This document shows, piece by piece, positions 1 to 9,261 of a DNA stretch of 48,961 nucleotides (the first letter of the stretch is position 1; each line of letters begins with the position of its first letter). The position numbers and the translations under genes are program-made. The stretch comes from a virus. Location of the stretch: IMG/VR virus record IMGVR_UViG_3300040807_001226, positions 1 to 48,961 of that record; one strand, 5' to 3'. The notes beneath the pieces are model-generated. The model was not told the DNA's origin. It saw only the letters and a program-made list of their open reading frames with translations, and did no database searches.

Positions 1-3000
1 GGTGTACGAATTATGGGTGCTGGCACAGTAGGTGGACAAACAGCAGTTCCAGATGCGTGGTTAGAAAAAGTAGCACGTATGTTTGAACTGTTCTTAGATC
101 CAAATGGCGCAGGCATTAATGAATCATATCAAAGAGCGTTAATTAAAACACTTAGTGGTGATGCAGGAACTTATCACGCAGGCTTACCAACACTACAAAG
201 AGTAGCAAGAGGTGCAGGAGCAGATTACTCTCCAAACTTCCTAACTGACCAAGGCGTTATTGATTGGAACCTAACTAACCTGTTTGACACTCATGTACAA
301 AATGACATGGTGTGGTACCTAAACTCAACAGGTGATGGATATGGCGATGGCGATACAGATGCACAGGAAGTAATTGAACACGTATTCCACACACTACACA
401 TGCACGGGTTACCTGCAGACGATATAAAACTATATCAGTTCTTAGCCGCTGATTGGCAGTCAGGTGATTTGTATGCGGCAATGGAAGAAGCATACGATGC
501 TGGCAAGTGGGATCCATCAGGTTACCAAGCAAATCCAGATGATTGGAAAACAATCGCAGATGCGTTTGAAGTAGCCGCAAAAGAATACTTGTATCTACTA
601 AACTTTGCTATGTTTGAATACACAGAATTATGGGACGGTGGAAGTCTTGCTCCAGAGTGGTCAGACGATATGCGTACCCAAGCAGGCATTCTAGCAAATA
701 ACCCATTAGGTTATGCGTTCCACAACACATACATTGCACCAGTAATTAGTAAACCATCACTTGCTACCATTAGAAGCATATTCCAAGATGGAAACACACC
801 AGCACAAGACAATCCAGCACTAGCAGGAGTATCAGGATATGTTGTTGATGAATTAGTAGGCGGAACTGATGCAGTTGCAGCTATTCCGGCAGTTCCGGGA
901 TCATCCGCTACAAACGTAAATGCTATTACAAATAGCATTACAGGTGATGGTACAACTACTATTATTGAAACAAGCAATTTAGGAATTAACCTAAATGACG
1001 GCGACATCTTTATTGTAAGAAAAATTACAAGTGACGGTAGCATAACACCAGATCTTGCAAGTTACGACACAGCACTTGAAGGTGGAGATTTAGCATATAC
1101 TACAGCAGCAGGAATAAACGCTGAAGAAATTATTACAGACGGTGATTTGTTTGTATCAACATCTCGTGCAAAAACTGAAGAGTTAGTTCCTGGATCAATG
1201 TTTGATACATTAGACATTAAAGTGTATACAAAAGAATCTGGAAATCAAGGGTTAATAATTTGTAATAATATTGAAACAGATATCACTGGAACATTTACTT
1301 ACAATTTTGGTTTACTACCCGGCTCTAAAGATAGCATTTTAGTAAAATATGACGGAAATGTTTTAAGCAAAGATCAATATACTATTGATTGGCCTAATAA
1401 ACAACTATCTTTAGAAGTAGAATCAAATAAGCAATTATCAATAATATTGCAAGAACAAAGTACAAGTACATCAGTAATGTATAGTGATGAAATTACAGTT
1501 GAAGAAACAGAACAATATGATTTTGTTATCGACTATACTTGGGATGATTCATTATCATTAAGCGTTACTGTAAACGGAGAATTACAAAATATAACAGTAT
1601 TTGACTATTCCACAGAAGTTGCAGGTGATAATAGAACTGCATTTAGATTAGAAAACGCTGCTACACAAGGACAGATTATAAATTATACTATATTCTCTAA
1701 TAACGAAACTGTTGATTTTAGCCAAGTTTTAACAGATGAATTTACAGCAAACGGAATTACACAAACTTATGCATTAAGTAGTGCTCCATTTTACTCGTTA
1801 CCAACAGAACACAACATAATTGTTAGAGTTGATCAAAATATTCTAAATAGTGGATACAGTCGTAACTTTACTATACCAGAATCTAATCAAAGAGAATATC
1901 AACTTGAACTATTCCAACAGCCTGCAGGATCGTTATCTGCAGAAGGATTGAAGGTATTTTTAAATGGAGAAGAAATATTTACTCCTGAACAGTGGCGTTT
2001 AGATATTGCAAATAGTTCTGTAATATTAGGTGATGAATATGGCCTACCAGGCGATAATATAGAAATATATAATATTTCTGAAAGTGAATATTCTATAAGT
2101 GGCAATGAAGTAATATTAAAAGATTTACCAGGCGTCAATTCAAAAGTTTATGTTTACCAATTTAGTAATCATAACCTAAAAGATATTGAAAAAATACAAT
2201 ACGATGTTGTTAAAAGAGAAACTTTAATCAATGACGAAGAAACAAACACTTATAATAGACTTACTGCTGGAGAAATCTTACTAAGAAAACCTGCGTTAGA
2301 TGCACAGTATGTTTGGATTACAAAGAATAGCGAGCTTTTAATTCCTAGTGTAGACTATTATGTAACAGATAATAGAACAAAAATTCAACTAGTTGAAGTA
2401 CCTGCTGCAAACGATGTAATAGAAGTTATACATTTTGCTGCTGAAATATCACAAGATGGATTTAGCTATAGACAATTTAAAGACATACTAAATAGAACGC
2501 ACTTTAAGCGTTTAGATGCAAGTACTGCAAAACTAGCTCAGCCATTAAACTATTATGATCTAAGAATAGAAGTTGATAATGGGATAGATCTACCAGTACC
2601 AGACAAAGGTAAAAACATGCCAGGAATTATCTTTATTAACGGAGAACGTATAGAATACTTTGTTAAAGAAGATAATACTTTACGTCAAATTAGAAGAGGA
2701 ACATTAGGTACAGGAGTTCCAACTGTTCATAATTTAGGAACAAAAGTATATAATCAAAACATAGAAAAAACTGTACCATATAAAGATCAAAACCTTGTTG
2801 CAAACATTACAGCAGATGGCATTGTTAATACATTTAATATTGGTTATAATATCGAAAGTATTAATGAAATTGAAGTATTTGCAGAAGGCAAGCGTCTAAG
2901 AAAAAACAGTATATCTGTTTTTGACCCAACAATTGATATTGATAGTCCAAATGGAGATATAACTATTGAAGCCGAGTTTAGTGTAGATGTAGATAATAAT

Positions 3001-3156
3001 AGTATCACATTATTAAACATACCTACTGAAAATTCTCGTATAACTATAATCAAAAAACAAGGTCAATCTTGGACTAAAGAAGAAGAAACATTAGGTGATG
3101 CTCAAAATTCCATTGCAAGATTCTTACGTGCCGGAACATATGAGCATCCTGAATAA
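1..3156 (+). CDS. Large virion structural protein, 5' end outside window
   Basis: The reading frame is open from base 1, so the N-terminus lies outside the window; the ATG at 13 is probably internal. About 1050 residues are visible. The first ~270 (counted from the ATG at 13) are rich in Trp, Tyr and acidic residues and contain an EHVFHT motif. The rest is a series of beta-rich repeats. Near residues 830-920 is a module with FINGERIEYF and LRQIRRGTLGTG, which I recognise from structural proteins of marine T4-like phages. I infer a baseplate or fibre-associated virion protein. It heads a run of virion genes on the same strand. No signal peptide or membrane segment is visible. The exact virion position is unknown. 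Confidence 0.6.
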   Translation, partial: GVRIMGAGTVGGQTAVPDAWLEKVARMFELFLDPNGAGINESYQRALIKTLSGDAGTYHAGLPTLQRVARGAGADYSPNFLTDQGVIDWNLTNLFDTHVQNDMVWYLNSTGDGYGDGDTDAQEVIEHVFHTLHMHGLPADDIKLYQFLAADWQSGDLYAAMEEAYDAGKWDPSGYQANPDDWKTIADAFEVAAKEYLYLLNFAMFEYTELWDGGSLAPEWSDDMRTQAGILANNPLGYAFHNTYIAPVISKPSLATIRSIFQDGNTPAQDNPALAGVSGYVVDELVGGTDAVAAIPAVPGSSATNVNAITNSITGDGTTTIIETSNLGINLNDGDIFIVRKITSDGSITPDLASYDTALEGGDLAYTTAAGINAEEIITDGDLFVSTSRAKTEELVPGSMFDTLDIKVYTKESGNQGLIICNNIETDITGTFTYNFGLLPGSKDSILVKYDGNVLSKDQYTIDWPNKQLSLEVESNKQLSIILQEQSTSTSVMYSDEITVEETEQYDFVIDYTWDDSLSLSVTVNGELQNITVFDYSTEVAGDNRTAFRLENAATQGQIINYTIFSNNETVDFSQVLTDEFTANGITQTYALSSAPFYSLPTEHNIIVRVDQNILNSGYSRNFTIPESNQREYQLELFQQPAGSLSAEGLKVFLNGEEIFTPEQWRLDIANSSVILGDEYGLPGDNIEIYNISESEYSISGNEVILKDLPGVNSKVYVYQFSNHNLKDIEKIQYDVVKRETLINDEETNTYNRLTAGEILLRKPALDAQYVWITKNSELLIPSVDYYVTDNRTKIQLVEVPAANDVIEVIHFAAEISQDGFSYRQFKDILNRTHFKRLDASTAKLAQPLNYYDLRIEVDNGIDLPVPDKGKNMPGIIFINGERIEYFVKEDNTLRQIRRGTLGTGVPTVHNLGTKVYNQNIEKTVPYKDQNLVANITADGIVNTFNIGYNIESINEIEVFAEGKRLRKNSISVFDPTIDIDSPNGDITIEAEFSVDVDNNSITLLNIPTENSRITIIKKQGQSWTKEEETLGDAQNSIARFLRAGTYEHPE

Positions 3157-3159
3157 ATA
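3153..3159 (+). promoter_or_regulatory. Putative T4-type late promoter (ATAAATA)
   Basis: GAATAAATAC overlaps the stop codon of the upstream gene and lies 26 bp before the ATG at 3186. It resembles the T4 late -10 box TATAAATA. Short arms ATCCT (3146-3150) and AGGAT (3166-3170) flank it, so a read-through RNA could form a small hairpin that a late transcript would lack. Confidence 0.45.
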
Positions 3160-3185
3160 CAGTATAGGATAATTTGGATAGTATA

Positions 3186-3776
3186 ATGCAAGATAATCAT
3201 GGAATATTAGTACAAGGTCATATAAAAATATTTGACCCTACTTCACAAGAAGTTTTTATAAACAAAAGAAATGCAATCCATTACGAAAATATGAGCATTG
3301 CACTTGCCGAAAGTCTTGCAAATGCAGGAGAAGGATTTGTGTATGAAATGAGTTTTGGCAATGGCGGAACAAACATTGATCCAACAGGTATTATCACATA
3401 TCTTACTCCAAATTCTACAGGTACAAATGCAAGTCTTTATAATCAAACATATACAAAAATTGTAGATGACAGTAGTGTAAACAACACTGATCCTACACGT
3501 AATAAAATTGAAACAAGACACCTAAGTGGTACTAATTACACAGATATATTAGTAAGTTGTTTACTTGATTATGGAGAGCCAGAAGGACAACAAGCATTTG
3601 ACACTGCTTCTAATACAAATGATGTTTATGTTTTTGATGAATTAGGGTTAAGGAGTTATAGTCCAACAGGAACTGGTAGATTATTAACACATGTTATTTT
3701 CCATCCTGTTCAAAAATCACTCAACCGTTTAATACAAATAGATTATACAGTACGAGTACAAAGTTTGACAGGATAA
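3186..3776 (+). CDS. Conserved T4-like phage structural protein
   Basis: The product is 196 aa, soluble and beta-rich, starting MQDNHGILVQGHIKIFDP. A TTG at 3174 is also in frame, but the ATG at 3186 has GGAT about 6 bp upstream and gives a family-like N-terminus, so I chose it. The Asn/Thr/Gly-rich middle and a C-terminus ending in an amphipathic strand (IQIDYTVRVQSLTG) fit a small virion protein. It lies between the large structural protein and the fibre genes, 6 bp before the first fibre. I know no enzyme motif in it. The precise role (fibre attachment, baseplate or whisker) is not visible. Confidence 0.55.
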   Translation: MQDNHGILVQGHIKIFDPTSQEVFINKRNAIHYENMSIALAESLANAGEGFVYEMSFGNGGTNIDPTGIITYLTPNSTGTNASLYNQTYTKIVDDSSVNNTDPTRNKIETRHLSGTNYTDILVSCLLDYGEPEGQQAFDTASNTNDVYVFDELGLRSYSPTGTGRLLTHVIFHPVQKSLNRLIQIDYTVRVQSLTG

Positions 3777-3782
3777 TAAAAA

Positions 3783-5834
3783 ATGGCATATCAAATTAGT
3801 TATACAGACAGTGTAAACAAAGGAACAATAATAGTTGAAGACGCTACGCTCAATACTGAGACCAGTTTAACTTTTGCAGGACGTGGTGTAACATCCTATG
3901 GCCAAGCAGTAGCAGAAAACTTTTTACACTTATTAGAAAATTTTGCAAATAGTGATGCGCCAGAAAGACCTGTAGAAGGACAATTATGGTACGATACAAG
4001 TGACGGAGTAAATCAATTAAAGGTTTATGATGGAACTACATGGACTGCTAGCGGTGGATTAAAAAAATCTTCTTCGCAACCCGAAGTTAGCAATAGCACT
4101 GCTGGCGATTTATGGGTAAACACAGATAGTCAGCAATTATATCTTTTTACTGGAACAGGATGGGTGTTAGTTGGACCTGAATTTAGTGACGGTTTATTAA
4201 CTGGAGCTGTATCTGAAAATATCACTGGATCGAATGATTCTGTTTACACAGTATTAACAATTAAAATAAAAAATAATCCTGCTATAATTATAGCAGACAC
4301 TGCTTTTACTCCTAAAACTGTTATCCCTGGTTTTAGACAAGGTATCAAAGCAGGTATGAATATTACTAGTATACCACTGGTAGCAGATACCTTAAAATAT
4401 TATGGAGTGTCTGAAAAAGCCGAAGCCTTAGTAATTGGAGACGAAGTAGTACCTGCTATAAACTTTTTAAGAGCAAATGCTAACAGTCAAACTAATTTTC
4501 CTATTTTAATTAAAAACAACGAAGGACTTACAGTTGGAACAGGTAACCAGTTTAAATTAGGGGTAGAAAATGAAGCTGTAGTGATGCAACAAAACATTGT
4601 AGGTTCTAGCATAGATTTTAGGTTAAAAACATCATCTGCACTGCCAACTGTAATGAGATTAGATTCTGAAGGATTTGTAGGAGTTAATACAACTGCACCA
4701 GAAGTAGAATTAGATGTAAAAGGAAATTTAAAAATTTCGCCAAGAGAAGGTAGCCCAGATACAGGTGTTTTAAATGTTGCAAACACAACAAATAGCACAA
4801 GTATTAATAGTGGCGCTATAATTACATCTGGTGGCGCAGGCATTGCACTAGATCTAAATGTTGGTGGAAATGTCGATATTGGAGGTATCTTAGTAAGCGG
4901 TAATGTTACACCTGATGAATCAGGTGTAAGAAACATAGGTACTACTAATAACAAATATAATCAAGTATTTGCAAATAGTTTTATAGGTAATGTTCAAGGT
5001 AATGTTAGTGGTACGGTTACAGGTAGAGCAGGTTCTGCAGACAGATTAGCAAGTGCTACGACTTTTACTGTGACAGGCGATGTTGAAAACAATAGTTTTG
5101 AGTTTGACGGTCAAACAGGCGGCACAACCAAAAGTTTCAATGTACAAATTGCAAATAGTTTTATTGCTAATAAAGATGTTACCTTTGATGCAGGTAACGC
5201 AGACGAATTATTATTAAATGTTAAAACAGGCGAAACGGGAGTTTATAGGATATCAAAAAGAAATTTCCTCAAAACGATTCCGTTAGTACCAGCAGGCGCA
5301 ATTATGCCGTTTGGCGGAGAAGAAGCGCCACAGGGGTGGTTATTTTGTGATGGCAGCGAAGTTCAAAAATCAGACTATACAGAATTGTATAATGCAATAG
5401 GATTTAATTTTAAGGATGCTTCTTTGTTATCAGACGCTGGTGTAAATACTTTTGCACTACCTGATCTTAGAGGTAGATTTGCATTAGGTCTCGATAATAT
5501 GGGAGGACCGAGTGCAAATCGTGTTACTAATATTGCAGCGGATGCAATAGGCGGTAACGCAGGTAGTGAAACTAAAAATATTAATGTAGAAAACCTTCCT
5601 GAACACGAACACGATATGGAAGCACCGACAGGAGCTCAATACTACGGTCTAAGGGTTGGATCTGGTGAACCAACTGACGAAGAAGCAATACCATTTACAA
5701 TTGATCCTGGCACAGGCGGTACTCAAGCGTATCCAGCAAGCGGAGGAGTTAAAACTACTGGCGATCTTGCACAACCTCTAGATACAATGAACCCATATCT
5801 AGCTGTTAACTACATAATTTATACGGGGCAATAA
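3783..5834 (+). CDS. Tail fibre with tail-collar domain
   Basis: This 683-aa protein is the first of three consecutive fibre paralogues. Residues 1 to ~215 are the shared module: MAYQIS start, GYGQ/ENFLHLLENF-like segment, GQLWYDT, LKVYDGTTW and a second DLWV..LYLFTG repeat. The middle is a beta-rich shaft with short repeats such as GNVQGNVSGTV. From about M508 the sequence MPFGGEEAPQGWLFCDG followed by LPDLRGRFALG matches the Phage Tail Collar domain (PF07484) of short tail fibres, and the end NPYLAVNYIIYTG is typical of that family. I infer a trimeric receptor-binding fibre. The next gene starts 3 bp downstream. Confidence 0.82.
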   Translation: MAYQISYTDSVNKGTIIVEDATLNTETSLTFAGRGVTSYGQAVAENFLHLLENFANSDAPERPVEGQLWYDTSDGVNQLKVYDGTTWTASGGLKKSSSQPEVSNSTAGDLWVNTDSQQLYLFTGTGWVLVGPEFSDGLLTGAVSENITGSNDSVYTVLTIKIKNNPAIIIADTAFTPKTVIPGFRQGIKAGMNITSIPLVADTLKYYGVSEKAEALVIGDEVVPAINFLRANANSQTNFPILIKNNEGLTVGTGNQFKLGVENEAVVMQQNIVGSSIDFRLKTSSALPTVMRLDSEGFVGVNTTAPEVELDVKGNLKISPREGSPDTGVLNVANTTNSTSINSGAIITSGGAGIALDLNVGGNVDIGGILVSGNVTPDESGVRNIGTTNNKYNQVFANSFIGNVQGNVSGTVTGRAGSADRLASATTFTVTGDVENNSFEFDGQTGGTTKSFNVQIANSFIANKDVTFDAGNADELLLNVKTGETGVYRISKRNFLKTIPLVPAGAIMPFGGEEAPQGWLFCDGSEVQKSDYTELYNAIGFNFKDASLLSDAGVNTFALPDLRGRFALGLDNMGGPSANRVTNIAADAIGGNAGSETKNINVENLPEHEHDMEAPTGAQYYGLRVGSGEPTDEEAIPFTIDPGTGGTQAYPASGGVKTTGDLAQPLDTMNPYLAVNYIIYTGQ

Positions 5835-5837
5835 TAA

Positions 5838-7739
5838 ATGAGTTATCAATTAAACAAAACAGATGGAACATTACTAACAGAATTAATAGATGGTCAAATA
5901 GATAACTCATCTACTAACCTTGTGTTAGTAGGACGAAATTATACAGGTTACGGCGAATACTTTAACGAAAATTTTATTAAACTTTTAGAGAATTTTTCAA
6001 ATACTGCTGCCCCTAGTAATCCATTAGTTGGTCAATTATGGTATGACACAGCAGATCAAAGATTAAAAATCTATGACGGAACAACATGGAAAGCTAGTGG
6101 TGGACCTTATGTACAAGATACTCGTCCGCAAATGGTTGCAGGCGATTTATGGATTGATAACTTAAAAAATCAACTTTATGCTTTTGACGGAAATGATCTT
6201 CTATTAGTAGGACCTCAGTATGCAGACTCACAAGGATTAAGTGGATTTCAAATAGAAAGCATACTTGATACTCAATCTAGATCAAGAACTCTTGCTAATT
6301 TATATATTGGTGGCGAACTAGTAGCAGTAATGAGTGGACTTACATTTACACCAGTGTATAGCCAAAGAATTTTAGGTTTAGTAACAGATGATAATCCTAA
6401 TGGCATCATATACGAAGGCATAAATGTCATAGATACAACAAACTTTAAGTTTTACGGAACAGCAAGCGGAGCAAATGCTCTTATAACAGGCTCAGGAATA
6501 ACTAGAACAGCTGACCAATTTTTACCTTCTGATGCTAACGGTGTTACAGTAGGTACATTAACAGTACAAAATTCAGGTGGTATAACAATTGGTCTGTCGC
6601 AAAACCATGTTCAAAAAGTTGTAGGCCCACGTTTTTACTTTGAAAATCAACTTCTAGATAATGATATTAGTTTAAGAGTTAGAACTACACCGTCTGGAGC
6701 GGTGATTATCGATGCATTATACATTGATGCATCTGAAGAAAAAATTGGTATTTTTACTAATACGCCTGAATATACGTTTGATATAAACGGAGATTTACGA
6801 GTAACTGGAGATCTTGTTGTTGAAGGCGATACTACAACAGTTGAAACTGCTACATTGTTAGTTGAAGACAAAAATATAGAGCTAGCACATGTTAATGGTG
6901 GTAGTTATGGTGATAATACTGTTGTAGACGGCGGCGGCCTAACACTATTATCTAGTTCTGGAAATAAAACTTTTGTTTGGAAAAATACTGCTAATGCATG
7001 GACTTCAGGTTCTAATATAGATTTAACTACAACAACTTCAACTTATAAAATTGCTGGAGTAGATAAAGTATTAAATGATAGATTAGGTTCGAGTATAATT
7101 TATGCTACTGGTTTAGTAAGAGTAGGAACCCTAGAATATCTAAATGTAGATAGTATAGGAATAGATGGTAATACTATTCAAAGTGCTACTACTTTAAATA
7201 TTGCATCAAATGCAGTAGACGGCGATGGCAGAGGCATATCGATTACAGGTTTTGGAGACATACATGTAACCGATAGTCAAAAAATTACAGGGATAGCAGA
7301 TCCTACAGAAAATCAAGATGCTGCTACAAAGTATTATGTTGACAATGTAGTTGCTACAGAACCTATTGTGTTTTCTATGGATATTACTGGACTAGGATCT
7401 GGTGCTACTTTATATACAAGTTTATCAGACTATTTAGATGATTTGTATCCTGCTGCACCAGAAAATGCAGGCAAACCGGCAAGAATACACGCAACGTCTT
7501 ATGCAGGCGCCACAGTTAGTGGTATTAATGTATCTGTTGCAGACAATAATACAGGGGTTCTACAAAAATCGTATATAGATGTCGACTTAGCTGGCGGCGG
7601 AACCGGCGCAGTTATACAAGACATTGTTGCTAATACAACAGCATCTGGTAGTGCTGTACTAACACCAACTAGACAACTTTTAACCTTCCAATCGGACGGA
7701 TCAGCATGGAATTTTGTAAGTGACACTGCATATCCATAA
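5838..7739 (+). CDS. Tail fibre, second tandem paralogue
   Basis: This 633-aa protein has the same N-terminal module as its neighbours: MSYQL start, GYGEYFNENFIKLLENF, GQLWYDT, LKIYDGTTW and DLWIDN..LYAFDG. A shaft region contains FDINGDLRVTGDLVVEGDTT and YYVD repeats that are common in phage fibres. The C-terminal ~120 residues differ completely from those of the other two fibres and have no collar domain. I infer an alternative receptor-binding or adaptor fibre that shares the attachment module. The gap to the preceding gene is 3 bp, so translation is probably coupled. The receptor is unknown. Confidence 0.75.
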   Translation: MSYQLNKTDGTLLTELIDGQIDNSSTNLVLVGRNYTGYGEYFNENFIKLLENFSNTAAPSNPLVGQLWYDTADQRLKIYDGTTWKASGGPYVQDTRPQMVAGDLWIDNLKNQLYAFDGNDLLLVGPQYADSQGLSGFQIESILDTQSRSRTLANLYIGGELVAVMSGLTFTPVYSQRILGLVTDDNPNGIIYEGINVIDTTNFKFYGTASGANALITGSGITRTADQFLPSDANGVTVGTLTVQNSGGITIGLSQNHVQKVVGPRFYFENQLLDNDISLRVRTTPSGAVIIDALYIDASEEKIGIFTNTPEYTFDINGDLRVTGDLVVEGDTTTVETATLLVEDKNIELAHVNGGSYGDNTVVDGGGLTLLSSSGNKTFVWKNTANAWTSGSNIDLTTTTSTYKIAGVDKVLNDRLGSSIIYATGLVRVGTLEYLNVDSIGIDGNTIQSATTLNIASNAVDGDGRGISITGFGDIHVTDSQKITGIADPTENQDAATKYYVDNVVATEPIVFSMDITGLGSGATLYTSLSDYLDDLYPAAPENAGKPARIHATSYAGATVSGINVSVADNNTGVLQKSYIDVDLAGGGTGAVIQDIVANTTASGSAVLTPTRQLLTFQSDGSAWNFVSDTAYP

Positions 7740-7743
7740 TTGA

Positions 7744-7750
7744 ATAAATA
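7744..7750 (+). promoter_or_regulatory. Putative late promoter with adjoining palindrome
   Basis: AATAAATA lies in the 37-bp gap before the third fibre gene, 26 bp from its ATG. It is followed by a 15-bp dyad (TAAGTAT, central A, ATACTTA; 7749-7763) and then an AGGGG ribosome-binding site. By T4 spacing the start of transcription would fall near the dyad centre (~7756). Confidence 0.5.
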
Positions 7751-7776
7751 AGTATAATACTTAGGGGCTTGACACA

Positions 7777-9252
7777 ATGGCATATCAAATTGATAGATAC
7801 AATAATACACTACTTACTACAGTAGAGGACGGAACAGTAGATCAAACTACTGATCTTAAGTTTATAGGTAAAAACTATGCAGGTTATGGAGAAATCCAGA
7901 ATGAAAACTTCCTGTTTTTGCTAGAAAATTTTAGTGGAGCAAATCAACCAGCAAGACCAATTAGCGGACAAGTTTGGTTTGATAGTGGCAACAGTAAACT
8001 TAAATTTTATGATGGTACACAGTGGAGAACTACTGGTGGTGCTGAAATAGGTGCAGACGAACCTGCAGGACTTGCTGAAGGTGATTTTTGGTGGGATAAT
8101 GCCAATGATCAATTGTATGTTTATAATGGAACAGCATTTATATTAATTGGCCCACAGAATGCAGGCGAAGGCGTAACCCAAATGCAAAGTAGAGAAGTAC
8201 TTGATGACGGTGGCGCAACAAGAAGTATAATTACTGGTACAATTAATGATAACGTTGTAATGATTATTAGTAGTAGTACGTTTACATTAGCAGCAAGTGA
8301 AACAGCCCTTAAAAATCTTGATGCATTTAATGTAATTACTAAAGGTATAACACTTATCAATTCGTCCTCAGGTGTAACATCAGATGCACACAGGTTCCAA
8401 GGCACTGCATCTAACTCAGATAAACTAGAAGGATTTTCTGCAGATCAGTTTGTTAGAACAACAAATCCAAATTTTAATACAGTTGTAACATTCCCAGATG
8501 CAGGTGTACAAATTGGTGATAGCCAGGATTTAAGAATTAAAGTTGAAAACGGCACAGAAGGTGTTATTTCTAACATTACTGGATTAAACAGTAAAATAAA
8601 ATTTAAAGCAACAAATGGCACTGGACAAGAAACACATGTAGCTACATTTACAAGTGCAGGATTTAATCCTGCAACAAACAATACATTTGATTTAGGTAGT
8701 GCATCACTTGTATGGAATGATGTTTATGCTACTAACTTTGTAGGCATAGCATCTAAAGCTGCAACACTTAATGATGGTTCGGGAAATTATAGAACTGCTT
8801 CAGTTGCAACATCAAATAATACTGTTGCAGTAAGAGATGCTACAGGTAACCTAAGTGCAACATTGTTCCAAGGTACTGCTACACAAGCAAGATATGCAGA
8901 CTTAGCAGAAAAATATAGCACAAGCGAAGAACTTGTTCCTGGCACAGTTGTTTGTGTATGCAAACACGATGATCATGAAGTTGAAGCTGCAAATAGAGGG
9001 TGTATAGCAATTGGTGTTGTATCAACAGATCCTGCTGTAATGATGAATAGTGATGCAGAAGGACAATACATTGGTCTAAAAGGACGATTGCCTGTAAGAG
9101 TAATTGGACCAGTTGAAAAAGGCGATGCTGTATATGTTGACGACAATGGTTGTGCAAGTACAGCAATTAATGGAGGTTCAGTTGTTGGCATTGCATTAGA
9201 GAGCAACTTTGACGAGGGTGAAAAACTAGTAGAATGTGTTCTAAAGGTATAA
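7777..9252 (+). CDS. Tail fibre, third paralogue, ADLAEKY C-terminal domain
   Basis: This 491-aa protein has the shared fibre N-terminus (MAYQID start, GYGEIQNENFLFLLENF, GQVWFDS, LKFYDGTQW) and a short shaft containing FDLGSASLVWNDVYATNF. Its C-terminal ~125 residues begin ARYADLAEKYSTSEELVPGT and end LVECVLKV. I recognise this as a conserved terminal domain of many phage tail-fibre and tail-spike proteins, where it is linked to intramolecular chaperone or autoprocessing functions; no cleavage can be shown here. Its own late-promoter motif suggests separate late expression. AGGGG about 9 bp before the ATG supports the start. Confidence 0.75.
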   Translation: MAYQIDRYNNTLLTTVEDGTVDQTTDLKFIGKNYAGYGEIQNENFLFLLENFSGANQPARPISGQVWFDSGNSKLKFYDGTQWRTTGGAEIGADEPAGLAEGDFWWDNANDQLYVYNGTAFILIGPQNAGEGVTQMQSREVLDDGGATRSIITGTINDNVVMIISSSTFTLAASETALKNLDAFNVITKGITLINSSSGVTSDAHRFQGTASNSDKLEGFSADQFVRTTNPNFNTVVTFPDAGVQIGDSQDLRIKVENGTEGVISNITGLNSKIKFKATNGTGQETHVATFTSAGFNPATNNTFDLGSASLVWNDVYATNFVGIASKAATLNDGSGNYRTASVATSNNTVAVRDATGNLSATLFQGTATQARYADLAEKYSTSEELVPGTVVCVCKHDDHEVEAANRGCIAIGVVSTDPAVMMNSDAEGQYIGLKGRLPVRVIGPVEKGDAVYVDDNGCASTAINGGSVVGIALESNFDEGEKLVECVLKV

Positions 9253-9261
9253 GGGATCGTC

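Noticed and set aside
1-820. Zinc metallopeptidase in the first virion protein
   Set aside because: The EHVFHT...HMH stretch suggests metal binding, but no HEXXH motif or third ligand context of a known peptidase family is present.
4487-4954. 155-aa open frame on the - strand
   Set aside because: Antisense to the collar-domain fibre. The protein is Pro/Ser/Val-rich with no family pattern and no ribosome-binding site, as expected for the mirror of a Gly/Thr-rich repeat gene.
7769-7774. TTGACA as a -35 box
   Set aside because: It lies just before the ATG of the third fibre, and no -10 box at proper spacing follows outside the coding region.
7729-7786. GCATATC direct repeat flanking the promoter before the third fibre
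   Set aside because: Seven bases only, both in coding sequence, with no sign of a mobile element or attachment site.
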